NCBI RefSeq assembly: GCF_008923205.2
Contig: NZ_WBMS02000005.1
Location: 180,154 to 244,153, forward strand
Reading direction: 5' to 3'
Source of the DNA: Actinomadura physcomitrii
GTDB lineage: Bacteria > Actinomycetota > Actinomycetes > Streptosporangiales > Streptosporangiaceae
DNA length: 64,000 bases
The first letter of the stretch is position 1; every line of letters begins with the position of its first letter. The translations under genes and the position numbers were made by a program. The notes beneath the pieces are model-generated. The model was not told the DNA's origin and searched no databases. It saw only the letters and a list, made by a program, of their open reading frames with translations. Positions 36,113 to 44,339 of this stretch are shown here, piece by piece.

Positions 36113-37077
36113 GCAGCTACACCGATCTCGAGGCGCAGGAGGTCGACCCGGCGGCGGGCACCGCGCCCGCCCGGGTGCAGGGCCGCACCCCGTTCCAGCT
36201 GGCGTGGGCGCGGTTCCGCCGCGACCGGCTCGCGGTCGCGTCCATCGTCGTGCTGGTCCTGATCGCGGTCTTCGCGATCCTCGCGCCGGTGTGGGCGGAC
36301 CTGACCGGCCACCCCTACGACGCTACGTTCCCGAAGACGGGCCTGGACGTGAACGGGCAGCCGCGCGGCCCGTCCGGCACGTTCTGGCTCGGCGCCGACC
36401 AGCTCGGCCGCGACGTGCTGGTCCGCGCCGCCTACGGGGCGCGGATCTCGCTGCTGGTCGGGATCCTGTCGGCGGTGCTCGCCTCGATCGTCGGGACGCT
36501 GGTCGGGGTGCTCGCCGGGTTCGTCGGCGGGGCGATGGACACGCTGCTGGCCCGGCTGATGGACATGACCCTCGCGCTGCCCTACCTGCTGGTGGCGATC
36601 ATGCTGGCGACCACGTTCCAGATCTCCTCGGTCGGCGCCAGCCTGACCCTGACGATCCTGGTGATCGCGTTCTTCTCGTTCGCGGCGTTCGGCCGGATCA
36701 TCCGCGGGCAGGTGCTGTCGCTGAAGCAGAAGGAGTTCGTGGAGGCGGCCCGCTCGCTCGGCTCCTCCAACGCGCGGATCATGTTCGTGGACATCCTGCC
36801 GAACCTGGTCGCGCAGGTCACCGTGCTGACCTCGCTGCTGATCCCGACGTCGATCGTGTTCGAGGCGACGCTGTCGTTCCTCGGCGTCGGGGTGCGGCTG
36901 CCGATGCCGTCGTGGGGGTCGATGCTCGGCGAGGGCAGCGACGTGTTCCAGACCGCGTGGTGGCTGCTGGCGGTGCCCGGCGTCCTGCTGCTGCTGACCA
37001 CGCTGTCGTTCAACCTGCTCGGCGACGGGATCCGGGACGCCCTGGACCCGCGCGGCGACCGGGCCTCGGGGAAGTGA
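36109..37077 (+). CDS. dppC: Peptide ABC transporter permease DppC, system 1
   Basis: The 322-residue inner-membrane permease has an N-terminal cytoplasmic stretch with WARFRRDRLAVAS, six hydrophobic segments, the DppC-type motif FWLGADQLGRDVLVRAAYGARISLLVG, and the coupling EAA loop EAARSLGSSNARIMFVDILPN that contacts the ATPases. The end NLLGDGIRDALDPRG is typical. The ATG overlaps the dppF stop and is preceded by GGAGG. Pairs with DppB. Confidence 0.95.
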   Translation: MSSYTDLEAQEVDPAAGTAPARVQGRTPFQLAWARFRRDRLAVASIVVLVLIAVFAILAPVWADLTGHPYDATFPKTGLDVNGQPRGPSGTFWLGADQLGRDVLVRAAYGARISLLVGILSAVLASIVGTLVGVLAGFVGGAMDTLLARLMDMTLALPYLLVAIMLATTFQISSVGASLTLTILVIAFFSFAAFGRIIRGQVLSLKQKEFVEAARSLGSSNARIMFVDILPNLVAQVTVLTSLLIPTSIVFEATLSFLGVGVRLPMPSWGSMLGEGSDVFQTAWWLLAVPGVLLLLTTLSFNLLGDGIRDALDPRGDRASGK

Positions 37078-37084
37078 GCGCGCT

Positions 37085-38029
37085 GTGATCCGCTTCGTCA
37101 TCCGCCGGCTGCTGTACGCGGTCGTCGTGCTGTGGCTGGTGTCCACGCTGGTGTTCGTGTTCCTGCACGTCTCGCCCGTCCCGGTGGAGCGGGTCATCGG
37201 CGGGCCGCGCGCCACCACCGACACCCTCGAGCAGATCCGCCGCAACCTCGGGCTGGACGAGCCGGTCATCGTGCAGTACGGGCAGTTCCTCGGCCGGCTG
37301 CTGCACGCGAACCTCGGCGACTCCTACATCAACGGGGAGCCGGTGACGACCCTGATCGGGGACCGGCTGCCGACCACGCTGTGGCTGGTGTTCGGCGCCG
37401 GCGTCATCTGGTTCGTCGGCGGCGTCGTCACCGGGGTGCTGTCGGCGACCCGGGCGCGCAGCCTGGCGGACCGGACGGTGACGGTGTTCGTGCTGATCGG
37501 GCTGTCGACGCCGCCGTTCGTGATGGCGCTGGTGCTGCTGTACCTGTTCTCCACCAAGCTGAGCGAGGCGGGCGTCTACTTCTTCGAGGCGGGCCCGCCG
37601 CTGCAGATGCACTTCTGGCGCCGGATGATCCTGCCGTGGATCGCGCTGGCGTTCCTGATGGTCGCGGCGTACACGCGGCTGACGCGCGGCGCGATGCTGG
37701 ACGTGCTGGGGGAGGACTACGTCCGGACGGCCCGCGCCAAGGGCCTGTCGCGGCGCCGCGTCGTCTACCGGCACGGCCTGCGCGCGGCGCTGACCCCGGT
37801 GGTCACCCAGTTCGGCATCGACCTCGGCGCGCTGATCGGCTCCACGATCGTCACCGAGAAGGTGTTCGGGCTGCAGGGGGTGGGTCAACTGGTGTACCAG
37901 TCGATCGCGCTCGGCGACACCCCGGTGATCATCGGGGTGACGCTGATGGTGACGTTCTTCGTGATCGTGGCGAACCTGCTGGTCGACATCGGCTACTCGT
38001 TCCTGGATCCGCGGGTCCGGCTGTCGTGA
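37085..38029 (+). CDS. dppB: Peptide ABC transporter permease DppB, system 1
   Basis: The 314-residue permease forms the channel with DppC. It begins MIRFVIRRLLYAVVVLWLVSTLVFVFLH, contains RRNLGLDEPVIVQYGQFL in the periplasmic loop, and the EAA-type coupling loop YVRTARAKGLSRRRVVYRHGLRAAL near the C-terminus; it ends LLVDIGYSFLDPRVRLS. The GTG start lies 7 bases after dppC. Being last in the operon, behind dppD, dppF and dppC, is an unusual order compared with the classical A-B-C-D-F layout. Confidence 0.95.
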   Translation: MIRFVIRRLLYAVVVLWLVSTLVFVFLHVSPVPVERVIGGPRATTDTLEQIRRNLGLDEPVIVQYGQFLGRLLHANLGDSYINGEPVTTLIGDRLPTTLWLVFGAGVIWFVGGVVTGVLSATRARSLADRTVTVFVLIGLSTPPFVMALVLLYLFSTKLSEAGVYFFEAGPPLQMHFWRRMILPWIALAFLMVAAYTRLTRGAMLDVLGEDYVRTARAKGLSRRRVVYRHGLRAALTPVVTQFGIDLGALIGSTIVTEKVFGLQGVGQLVYQSIALGDTPVIIGVTLMVTFFVIVANLLVDIGYSFLDPRVRLS

Positions 38030-38109
38030 CGGCGTCCGGGCCGGGTCACGATGCGGACACTCGGGACGGTCAACGCGATCTCGGAGTAATGCCGCGAGGT
38101 ACGCATGGA

Positions 38110-38121
38110 TAAGCTTTCCGT
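38110..38121 (+). promoter_or_regulatory. Candidate -10 box for a leaderless mshC transcript
   Basis: TAAGCT at 38110-38115 is followed by six bases and then the mshC ATG at 38122. There is no Shine-Dalgarno sequence before this ATG, while the protein start is the one conserved in the family. Together this fits transcription starting at or next to the A of the ATG. No good -35 box is visible. Confidence 0.4.
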
Positions 38122-39351
38122 ATGCGATCGTGGCCCGCTTCCAGCGTCCCCAGCCTCACCGACGCGGGACTCCCCGCCGCGGCGCGGCGGCTCAGCCTGT
38201 ACGACACCGGGACGGGCGCGGTGCGGCCCACGGAGCCCGGCGAGACCGCGCGGATGTACGTGTGCGGGATCACCCCCTACGACGCGACGCACCTCGGGCA
38301 CGCCAACACCTACCTGACCTTCGACCTCGTCAACCGGGTCTGGCGCGACCTCGGCCACGCGGTGCACTACGTGCAGAACGTCACCGACGTCGACGACCCC
38401 CTTCTGGAACGTGCCCAGCAGACCGGGCAGGACTGGCGGGAGCTCGCCGAGCGGGAGATCCAGCTGTTCCGCGACGACATGACGGCGCTGCGGATCCTGC
38501 CGCCGGAGCGCTACGTCGGCGCGGTCGAGGCGATCCCGCTGATCGTCGAGATGATCGAGAAGCTGCGCGGCCGGGACGCCACCTACGAGGTCGACGGCGA
38601 CGTCTACTTCCCGATCACCGCGGACCCCGCGTTCGGGCAGGTCAGCCGGCTGACGCGGGAGGAGATGGCGCCGCTGTTCGCCGAGCGCGGCGGCGACCCG
38701 GACCGGCCCGGCAAGCGCGACCCGCTGGACCCGCTGGTGTGGATGGCGAAGCGGCCCGGGGAGCCCGGCTGGGACTCCCCGTTCGGGGAGGGCCGCCCCG
38801 GCTGGCACGTGGAGTGCTCGGCGATCTCCATCGAGTACCTCGGCATGGGCTTCGACGTGGAGGGCGGCGGGTCGGACCTGGCGTTCCCGCACCACGAGAT
38901 GGGCGCCTCGCACGCGCAGGTCGCGACGGGGGAGCGCCCGCACGCCCGCGCCTACGTGCACGCCGGCATGGTCGGCCTGGACGGCGAGAAGATGTCGAAG
39001 TCGCGCGGCAACCTGGTGTTCGTGTCGAGGCTGCGCGAGGCGGGCGTCGACCCGATGGCGGTGCGGCTGGCGCTGCTGGCCCACCACTACCGCTCCGACT
39101 GGGAGTGGACGGACGCGGAGCTGGACGCCGCGAACGCCCGCGCGGACCGGTGGCGGGCGGCCCTGGCGCGCCCGTCCGGGCCGCCCGCGGGGCCGGTGGC
39201 CGAGACGGTCCGCGAGCGCCTCGCCGACGACCTGGACGCCCCGGCGGCGCTCGCCGCGATCGACGCGTGGGCCGCCGCGGACGGCACCGACGAGGCGGCG
39301 CCGGCGCAGGTCCGCGCCCTCGCCGACGCTCTGCTCGGCGTCGCCCTGTGA
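38122..39351 (+). CDS. mshC: Mycothiol cysteine ligase MshC
   Basis: MshC joins cysteine to glucosaminyl-inositol with ATP, the penultimate step of mycothiol synthesis, the main thiol of actinobacteria. The 409-residue protein starts MRSWP as its relatives do. It shows the zinc Cys48 and HIGH motif in [17 protein letters not shown], the further zinc ligands in WHVECSAIS and FPHHEMGAS, and the KMSKS loop EKMSKSRGN. It differs from cysteinyl-tRNA synthetase by lacking the long tRNA-binding C-terminus. It lies 92 bases after dppB and probably has its own promoter. A SpoU-type methyltransferase converges on it. Confidence 0.96.
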   Translation: MRSWPASSVPSLTDAGLPAAARRLSLYDTGTGAVRPTEPGETARMYVCGITPYDATHLGHANTYLTFDLVNRVWRDLGHAVHYVQNVTDVDDPLLERAQQTGQDWRELAEREIQLFRDDMTALRILPPERYVGAVEAIPLIVEMIEKLRGRDATYEVDGDVYFPITADPAFGQVSRLTREEMAPLFAERGGDPDRPGKRDPLDPLVWMAKRPGEPGWDSPFGEGRPGWHVECSAISIEYLGMGFDVEGGGSDLAFPHHEMGASHAQVATGERPHARAYVHAGMVGLDGEKMSKSRGNLVFVSRLREAGVDPMAVRLALLAHHYRSDWEWTDAELDAANARADRWRAALARPSGPPAGPVAETVRERLADDLDAPAALAAIDAWAAADGTDEAAPAQVRALADALLGVAL

Positions 39352-39372
39352 GCACGGCCGCGGCGTCGCGGC

Positions 39373-39909
39373 TCACAGCAGGCCGGCGAGCTTGTAGAGG
39401 ACGAGCGACCCGGCCACGGCGACGTTGAGGCTGCTGCCGTCCCCGACCATCGGGATCTCGACGGCCGCGTCCAGCAGGTCGAGGGCCTCGGCGGGGATGC
39501 CGTGCTGCTCGTGACCGAGGACGGCGACGGTCCGGGTCCGCGCGGCGGGCAGGTCGGCGAGCCGCACCGCCTCGTCGGCCAGCTCCACCCCGACCACGCG
39601 GGTGCCGGCGTCGCCGCGGGCGCGCTCCAGCCAGCCGAGCGGGTCGTTCACCCAGTGCACGCACGCCGGGCGGCGCAGCGTGTTGCCGCGCTCCAGCGCG
39701 GCGGGCACCCACGGGAACCGCGGCACGGCCAGGCACGCGCCGACGGCGTCGCAGGTCCGCAGCAGGGTGCCGAGGTTCGCGCCGTGCAGCGGCCACAGCG
39801 GCGCGGCGATCAGATGGTCCCAGCAGGAATGGGCGCGGCCGCGGCGCTGCCGCCGCAGCTCGCGGGGGGTCCGCACGCGGATCGCGGGCGGCCGGGCGGG
39901 GCGGGTCAC
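39373..39909 (-). CDS. TrmH/SpoU family RNA 2'-O-methyltransferase
   Basis: The 178-residue SPOUT protein has all three family motifs: N-G-R region as LHGANLGTLLRTCDAVG (Asn and Arg kept), AVLGHEQHGIPAEALDLLD that forms the SAM knot, and IPMVGDGSSLNVAVAGSLVLY. It lacks the extra N-terminal substrate-binding domain, so it is a minimal methyltransferase. It should methylate a ribose in tRNA or rRNA; the target is not determined. It converges on mshC with 21 bases between stops. Confidence 0.9.
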   Translation of the reverse strand: MTRPARPPAIRVRTPRELRRQRRGRAHSCWDHLIAAPLWPLHGANLGTLLRTCDAVGACLAVPRFPWVPAALERGNTLRRPACVHWVNDPLGWLERARGDAGTRVVGVELADEAVRLADLPAARTRTVAVLGHEQHGIPAEALDLLDAAVEIPMVGDGSSLNVAVAGSLVLYKLAGLL

Positions 39910-40722
39910 CGCCTCCGGGCGGCGCCGCCCTTCACATCGCTGATGCTCATGGTGGGCGCACTTGTCGGCGTGCGCGGGCCATCACCGGCGGGTCCGTTAC
40001 CCCCGCGAGTGTAGCGGGGTCGGAACTGCTGGCGTCTGAGTGTCCATGCGGTTTCATAAGCGTCGAGAGGGGTGTTCGGGACGCGTTGGTCGGCGTGCTG
40101 AGGGACGGGCGGACCATGGGCGACGGCGGGGCCGTGCCTTCGGGGCTTGTCTGCATGATGTCGATTGCGCGTTCGAATGCGGTAACTTAAAGTACCGACC
40201 ATGTTGCGAACTGTTTTCGGTGGTGGGGAGGACCCCCCGTCCGCAGCACGGTCGGCAGCACGGTTCGCCACACCGTTCGTGGTGGCGGGGCCGTCGGGGG
40301 TGGCGGTGCGCGAGACGCGCCCTAGGGGCACCCGATCCGGAGACGGACGGCACCGCCCCGCCATCACCAGAGCGATGATCGCGGGCATCGGAGCGTCCAG
40401 GCCGGACCGGGTACCCCAGGGCGTGAGGGACCCCGCCACCCCGTCATGGAGCCTGCACACGATGCAGGCCCCCGGAGGCGGGCACCGAGAACGCGGGCGA
40501 CCAGCACGTCCAACACCGTTCGGGACGCGCGCAGCACCAGGACATGGACACAAAGCACACTCCTGGACACCGTTGAGGAACGGTAGGGTCCGGCGCATGG
40601 GCTGATTGCTGCCGGGCGTCCTCGTCGCACTGGTGGTGTTCGCGTCGGTCAAGCGCCCGGACGAGCCGGGGGACTGACCGGCCGCCGCCGGGCCGCGGGA
40701 CCGCGGGTCGGCCGGGGCCGGG
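39910..40722. other. Long intergenic region with no recognised gene
   Basis: This stretch of about 810 bases has many short frames on both strands but none with family similarity or a proper ribosome site. It is less GC-rich than the neighbours around 40040-40200, where GGTAACTTAAAGTACC occurs (about 40180-40196), a possible promoter or operator. Repeated words GCACGGT..GGCAGCACGGTT lie near 40240-40265. A 23-codon frame at 40606-40677 from TTG encodes a hydrophobic peptide (LLPGVLVALVVFASVKRP) that could be a tiny membrane protein, at low confidence. Confidence 0.4.
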
Positions 40723-41565
40723 TCAGCCCGGGTCGCGGCGCCGCAGGTACCGCTCGAACTCGCGGGCGATCGCGTCGCCGCTCGCCTCCGGCAGCTCGGT
40801 GGCGTCCTTCTGCTCCTCCAGCGTCCGCACGTACTCGGCGACCTCCGAGTCCTCCTCGGCGAGCTCGTTGACGCCGTTCTCCCAGGCCCGCGCCTCCTCG
40901 GGCAGCTCGCCCAGCGGGACGGTGACGTCCAGCAGGTCCTCGACGCGGCGCAGCAGCGCCAGCGTCGCCTTCGGCGACGGCGGCTGCGCGACGTAGTGCG
41001 GAACCGCCGCCCACAGCGACACGGTATCCAGGTCGGCCTTGGCGCAGGCGTCCTGCAGCACCCCGAGGATCCCGGTGGGGCCCTGGTACCGGGCGGGCTC
41101 CAGGTGCAGGGTGCTGACCAGCCCGGCCTCGGACGCGGCGCCGGTGACCGGGACGGGACGGGTGTGCGGCGCGTCGGCGAGCAGCGCGCCGAGCAGCACC
41201 ACGTTCCGCACGTCCATCTCCAGCATCAGCCCGACCAGCTCGCGGCAGAACGACCGCCACCGCATGTTCGGCTCGATGCCGTGGATCAGCACGACGTCCC
41301 TGCCGTTCGGGAGCCGCGCCCACGAAATGCGCGTGGTGGGCCAGGTGATGTCGCGGGTCTCCCCGTCGACCATCTCCACGATCGGGCGGGTGACCTGGAA
41401 GTCGTAGTAGTCGTCGGGGTCGAGCTCGGCGACCGGTACCGCGTCCCAGCTGGACTCCAGGTGCTGGATGACCCCGCTGGCGGCCTCCCCGGCGTCGTTC
41501 CATCCCTCAAAGGCGGCCACGAGCACCGGTTCGACGAGCTCCGGCACGCTCTCCAGCTCGATCAC
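40723..41565 (-). CDS. PAC2 family protein
   Basis: The 280-residue protein belongs to the PAC2 family, named for a proteasome assembly chaperone fold. The GTG chosen (VIELESVPELVEPVLVAAFEGWNDAG) has AAGGAGG upstream; a 17-residue longer start does not. Conserved parts are GWNDAGEAASGVIQHL, LIHGIEPNMRWRSF, VVLLGALLADAPHTRPVPV and VSLWAAVPHYVAQPPSPKA. In actinobacteria this protein is encoded near mshC, as here; the Streptomyces member at this place is, to my knowledge, ParJ, which affects ParA polymerisation. Function here is by analogy only. Confidence 0.88.
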   Translation of the reverse strand: MIELESVPELVEPVLVAAFEGWNDAGEAASGVIQHLESSWDAVPVAELDPDDYYDFQVTRPIVEMVDGETRDITWPTTRISWARLPNGRDVVLIHGIEPNMRWRSFCRELVGLMLEMDVRNVVLLGALLADAPHTRPVPVTGAASEAGLVSTLHLEPARYQGPTGILGVLQDACAKADLDTVSLWAAVPHYVAQPPSPKATLALLRRVEDLLDVTVPLGELPEEARAWENGVNELAEEDSEVAEYVRTLEEQKDATELPEASGDAIAREFERYLRRRDPG

Positions 41566-41744
41566 GCGCTGCCTCCTTCCGACGCCTGGGTACAGCGTCA
41601 CCGGCGGGGGTCTCATTCCCGGGGTCGGGGGCCCCGCTCATGATCGGTGGCTGTCAGCCTACGTCCTGACAGTGACCTACCCCACCGTTCCGCCGCCAGA
41701 CGCCCGCGCTGTACGCCCGCGGCGGAACGCGGGTCACGATCGGA

Positions 41745-42203
41745 TCACTTGCCGTCGGTGGTGTGCACGATCAGCACGTCGCACGGGGAGCGGTGCGACA
41801 GGTTCGCCGGGACGGAGCCGAGGATGCGGCCGGCGAGGCTGTTGAGGCCGCGGTTGCCGATCACCACCAGCTCGGCGCCGCGGTCCTTGGCGAGGCGGCT
41901 GATGACGTCGACGGCGTCGCCCTCGACCGACTCCTGCTGGATGTCGCGGGCGCCCGCGGCGACGGCCCGCTCCCGCGCCGCGCGCAGCGCGTCGTCGGCG
42001 GGGGTGGAGCCCTGCACCTTGTAGGCCAGGTCGCCGAGCCGGTCGGCGGCGCTGGCGCGCTCGCGCTCGGGCATCGGGCTGTAGGCGGAGGCGAGCAGCA
42101 GGGTGGCGCCGGTGGCGGCGGCCAGCTGCGCGGCCCGGTCGACCGCGCGGAACGAGGAGTCCGAGCCGTCGGTGCCGACGAGGATCATGCGGTACGCGCT
42201 CAT
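41745..42203 (-). CDS. Universal stress protein (UspA family, ATP-binding type)
   Basis: The 152-residue single-domain Usp has the nucleotide-binding pattern G-x2-G-x9-G-S near the C-terminus (GNRGLNSLAGRILGSVPANL) and the N-terminal ILVGTDGSDSSFRAVDRAA with Asp for the ribose and Mg. Such proteins bind ATP and are induced under starvation or low oxygen. The ATG start has AAGGAAC upstream. It lies between PAC2 (same strand, 179 bases apart) and a divergent HAD gene. Confidence 0.92.
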   Translation of the reverse strand: MSAYRMILVGTDGSDSSFRAVDRAAQLAAATGATLLLASAYSPMPERERASAADRLGDLAYKVQGSTPADDALRAARERAVAAGARDIQQESVEGDAVDVISRLAKDRGAELVVIGNRGLNSLAGRILGSVPANLSHRSPCDVLIVHTTDGK

Positions 42204-42457
42204 GCCGTTCCTTACCCTTACCCGTTGGTAGTTTCCTGGGGCACGTTATCGGTCGGGTGACCCATCCGTCACCGTCTTCTTGCACGGCCCGTCCAGTTCC
42301 ACGGGGCGCCGCCCGGTCCCGCCGCCCGGGGCCCCGCGGGGCGTGGTCCGCCATGTGGACGCATCGGAGCGCGCCGCGGGCCCGCGGATAGTCTGGAGCG
42401 CCGCCCATCCGGAGGCCGGGACGTGCCGGGGGCTGCGACGAGGAAGGGAAGGACGTT

Positions 42458-43120
42458 GTGGGGGACGGTCACGGGGGCCTGCAGGCCGTGCTGTTCGACA
42501 TGGACGGGCTGCTCGTCGACTCCGAGCGGGTCTGGCTGGAGGTCGAGTTCGAGGTGGTCGCCCGGCTCGGCGGGCGGTGGGACGAGGAGCACCAGAAGGC
42601 GCTGGTGGGCGGGTCGCTCAGCGTCGCCGCCGACTACATGCTGGAGATGACCGGCGCGGACGTCCCGGCGGAGGAGGTCGGGCGCTGGATGCTGGACGGC
42701 ATGCACGAGCGGCTGAGCGAGAGCGTGCCGCTGATGCCCGGCGCCAAGGAGCTGCTCGCGGAGCTGAAGGACGCGGGCGTCACCGCGGCGCTGGTGTCCT
42801 CCAGCCACCGGCGGCTGATCGAGCCGGTGCTGGACGCCGTCGGCCGGGAGTTCTTCGCGCTCAGCGTCGCCGGCGACGAGGTCGCACGCACCAAGCCCGA
42901 CCCCGAGCCGTACCTGACCGCGGTGGCCCGGCTGGGCGCGGTCCCGGGCCGCTGCGTCGTGCTGGAGGACTCCCCGAACGGGGTCGCGGCGGGGGAGGCG
43001 GCGGGCTGCGTGACGGTCGCGGTGCCGAACGTCCTGCCGATCCCGCCGGCGCCCGGACGCACCGTGGTCGGCTCGCTGCGCGAGGTGACCCTGCAGCGGC
43101 TGTTGTCGCTGGTCGGATGA
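42458..43120 (+). CDS. HAD-superfamily phosphatase/phosphomutase (beta-PGM-like)
   Basis: The 220-residue protein shows the four HAD motifs: VLFDMDGLLVDSE with nucleophile D14 and acid D16, ALVSSSH, KPDPEPY and VVLEDSPNGVAAGEAAG. The helical cap after motif I places it with beta-phosphoglucomutase-like and GPH-type phosphatases of small sugar phosphates. The substrate is open. The GTG start has GGAAGGGAAGG upstream. A GGTCCCGG/CCGGGACC stem at 43121-43142 follows the stop immediately. Confidence 0.9.
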   Translation: MGDGHGGLQAVLFDMDGLLVDSERVWLEVEFEVVARLGGRWDEEHQKALVGGSLSVAADYMLEMTGADVPAEEVGRWMLDGMHERLSESVPLMPGAKELLAELKDAGVTAALVSSSHRRLIEPVLDAVGREFFALSVAGDEVARTKPDPEPYLTAVARLGAVPGRCVVLEDSPNGVAAGEAAGCVTVAVPNVLPIPPAPGRTVVGSLREVTLQRLLSLVG

Positions 43121-43466
43121 GGTCCCGGGGGCCGCCGGGACCGCCCGCTCGACCGGTTCGACGTCCAACCGTTGCGAGATGTTGATCTCCGCCGGGCGGG
43201 TACGCCGGCCGGAGCGGCGGCGCAGCGGGGGCCTGCTCCCGCGGCGGCAGGCCGCGCCCGCGACCTCGGGGGCGGTCCCTAGGGGACGGTTCACGCCGGA
43301 GGAGGAGACCGGAATCTCCGGAAACCGTCCGCCGGGAGGAGCGTGATTGGCGCCCGGACGTGTGACGATGGAGGGAGCACCGCCGGCGAACCACCAGAGC
43401 ACGAGAGCACGAGAGCACCGGAGCGGCAGGCCGGCGGCGCAGCACCGTACGGAGTGAGGGGCCGAC
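43121..43466. other. Intergenic region between HAD and small membrane protein genes
   Basis: Apart from the stem-loop at 43121-43142, which may end the HAD transcript although no T-run follows, I see no gene in these 346 bases. A short palindromic patch (GGAATCTCCGGAAACC near 43309-43325) and CACGAGAG tandem words near 43396-43415 are the only structures. The promoter of the next gene should lie here. Confidence 0.45.
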
Positions 43467-43910
43467 ATGAGCGACACGGCGATCGATCTGATCAGCCTCG
43501 GGGTGACCCTGGTCGGGCTGGTCATCAGTTGGGGTGTCTACCGGCGCCGCGGCGCGGCGTCGGGGATGCGCGGCGCCGCGCTGTCGCTGGTGCCGCTGGC
43601 CGCGGCGATGACCGGGGTGACCGAGTTCTTCGTGGATCTGGCGTTCAGCCCGGTGAAGTGGGCCGGGGTCGGGGTGGCGGGACTGGCCGTCCTGCTCTAC
43701 CTGACCTCGGGCGCGATGCTGAGCCGCCGCGCCGGAGCCGAGGGGAACGGCCGGGCCGGCGGGAACGCGGCGGCGCGCGGCGCGGACGAGCCGAAGGCGG
43801 CGGGCCGCGCGGGCCGCAGGCCCAAGGGCGAGGTGGGCGGCGCGCAGCCGTCCGGCGACCCCGAGATGGCGGAGATCGAGAAGATCCTGCGCGACCGCGG
43901 CATCTCCTGA
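43467..43910 (+). CDS. Small actinobacterial membrane protein, unknown function
   Basis: The 147-residue protein begins MSDTAIDLISLGVTLVGLVISWGVYRRRG, and has three hydrophobic segments (residues about 8-24, 36-55 and 63-82), followed by a basic, Ala/Gly-rich linker and an amphipathic end (DPEMAEIEKILRDRGIS). The C-terminal EIEKILRDRGI motif recurs in actinobacterial proteins of this type; some are labelled cellulose synthase without support. I assign no function. The ATG has GAGGGG upstream. A strong terminator follows. Confidence 0.75.
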   Translation: MSDTAIDLISLGVTLVGLVISWGVYRRRGAASGMRGAALSLVPLAAAMTGVTEFFVDLAFSPVKWAGVGVAGLAVLLYLTSGAMLSRRAGAEGNGRAGGNAAARGADEPKAAGRAGRRPKGEVGGAQPSGDPEMAEIEKILRDRGIS

Positions 43911-43932
43911 CGCCCCGCCCCGGCGGGGCCCG

Positions 43933-43978
43933 CGGCGGGCCGGGACGTCCCCAGCAGGGGCGTCTCGGCCCGCCGTTT
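43933..43978 (+). terminator. Rho-independent terminator after the small membrane protein gene
   Basis: Long arms at 43933-43952 (CGGCGGGCCGGGACGTCCCC) and 43957-43975 pair across an AGCA loop with one or two G-T or bulged positions, followed by TTT. It is 22 bases after the stop codon. Confidence 0.75.
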
Positions 43979-44339
43979 CTGCGTTCCGGGGCGCTGACCT
44001 GCGGACGATCGATCTCAGAACGGACTCAGTACGGTAAAGCTTGCCGGTCTAGACCGCGTTCGTGTTGCGGAGCACGGCACAGGCGAACGTACTATTCGGG
44101 CGATTTGCCCACAGTGCCGCCGAGCACGTGTGCCCGAGATGACAACGAGATCACAACTCAGATACGGGTACTGGCGCAGCCCGGCTCACGGATGGACAGT
44201 CATGGCCGAGGGGCTACCTTTCCCTTCAGCAAACGCGGCGTAACGGGCACGGGGTCAGCGGATGATCTCCGCGACCGCCGGTCACCGCGCCGGCGGCGGC
44301 ATGGCCGAACCAGTGGCCGGACGGTAGGAGGTACAGAGC
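43979..44339 (+). promoter_or_regulatory. Upstream region of the second peptide transporter operon
   Basis: These 361 bases hold no gene. They are less GC-rich than their surroundings, and contain TTGCGG (44065-44070) and TACTAT (44090-44095) with 19 bases between, a possible but over-spaced promoter. TCAGAACGGACTCAGTACGG near 44015-44034 contains two imperfect copies of a CTCAG.ACGG word that could bind a regulator. Confidence 0.4.

Noticed and set aside
40201..40605. Plus-strand 134-residue frame in the PAC2/SpoU gap
   Set aside because: Arg/Pro/Gly-rich without domain, no ribosome site; the start is in the AT-rich island, which looks regulatory.
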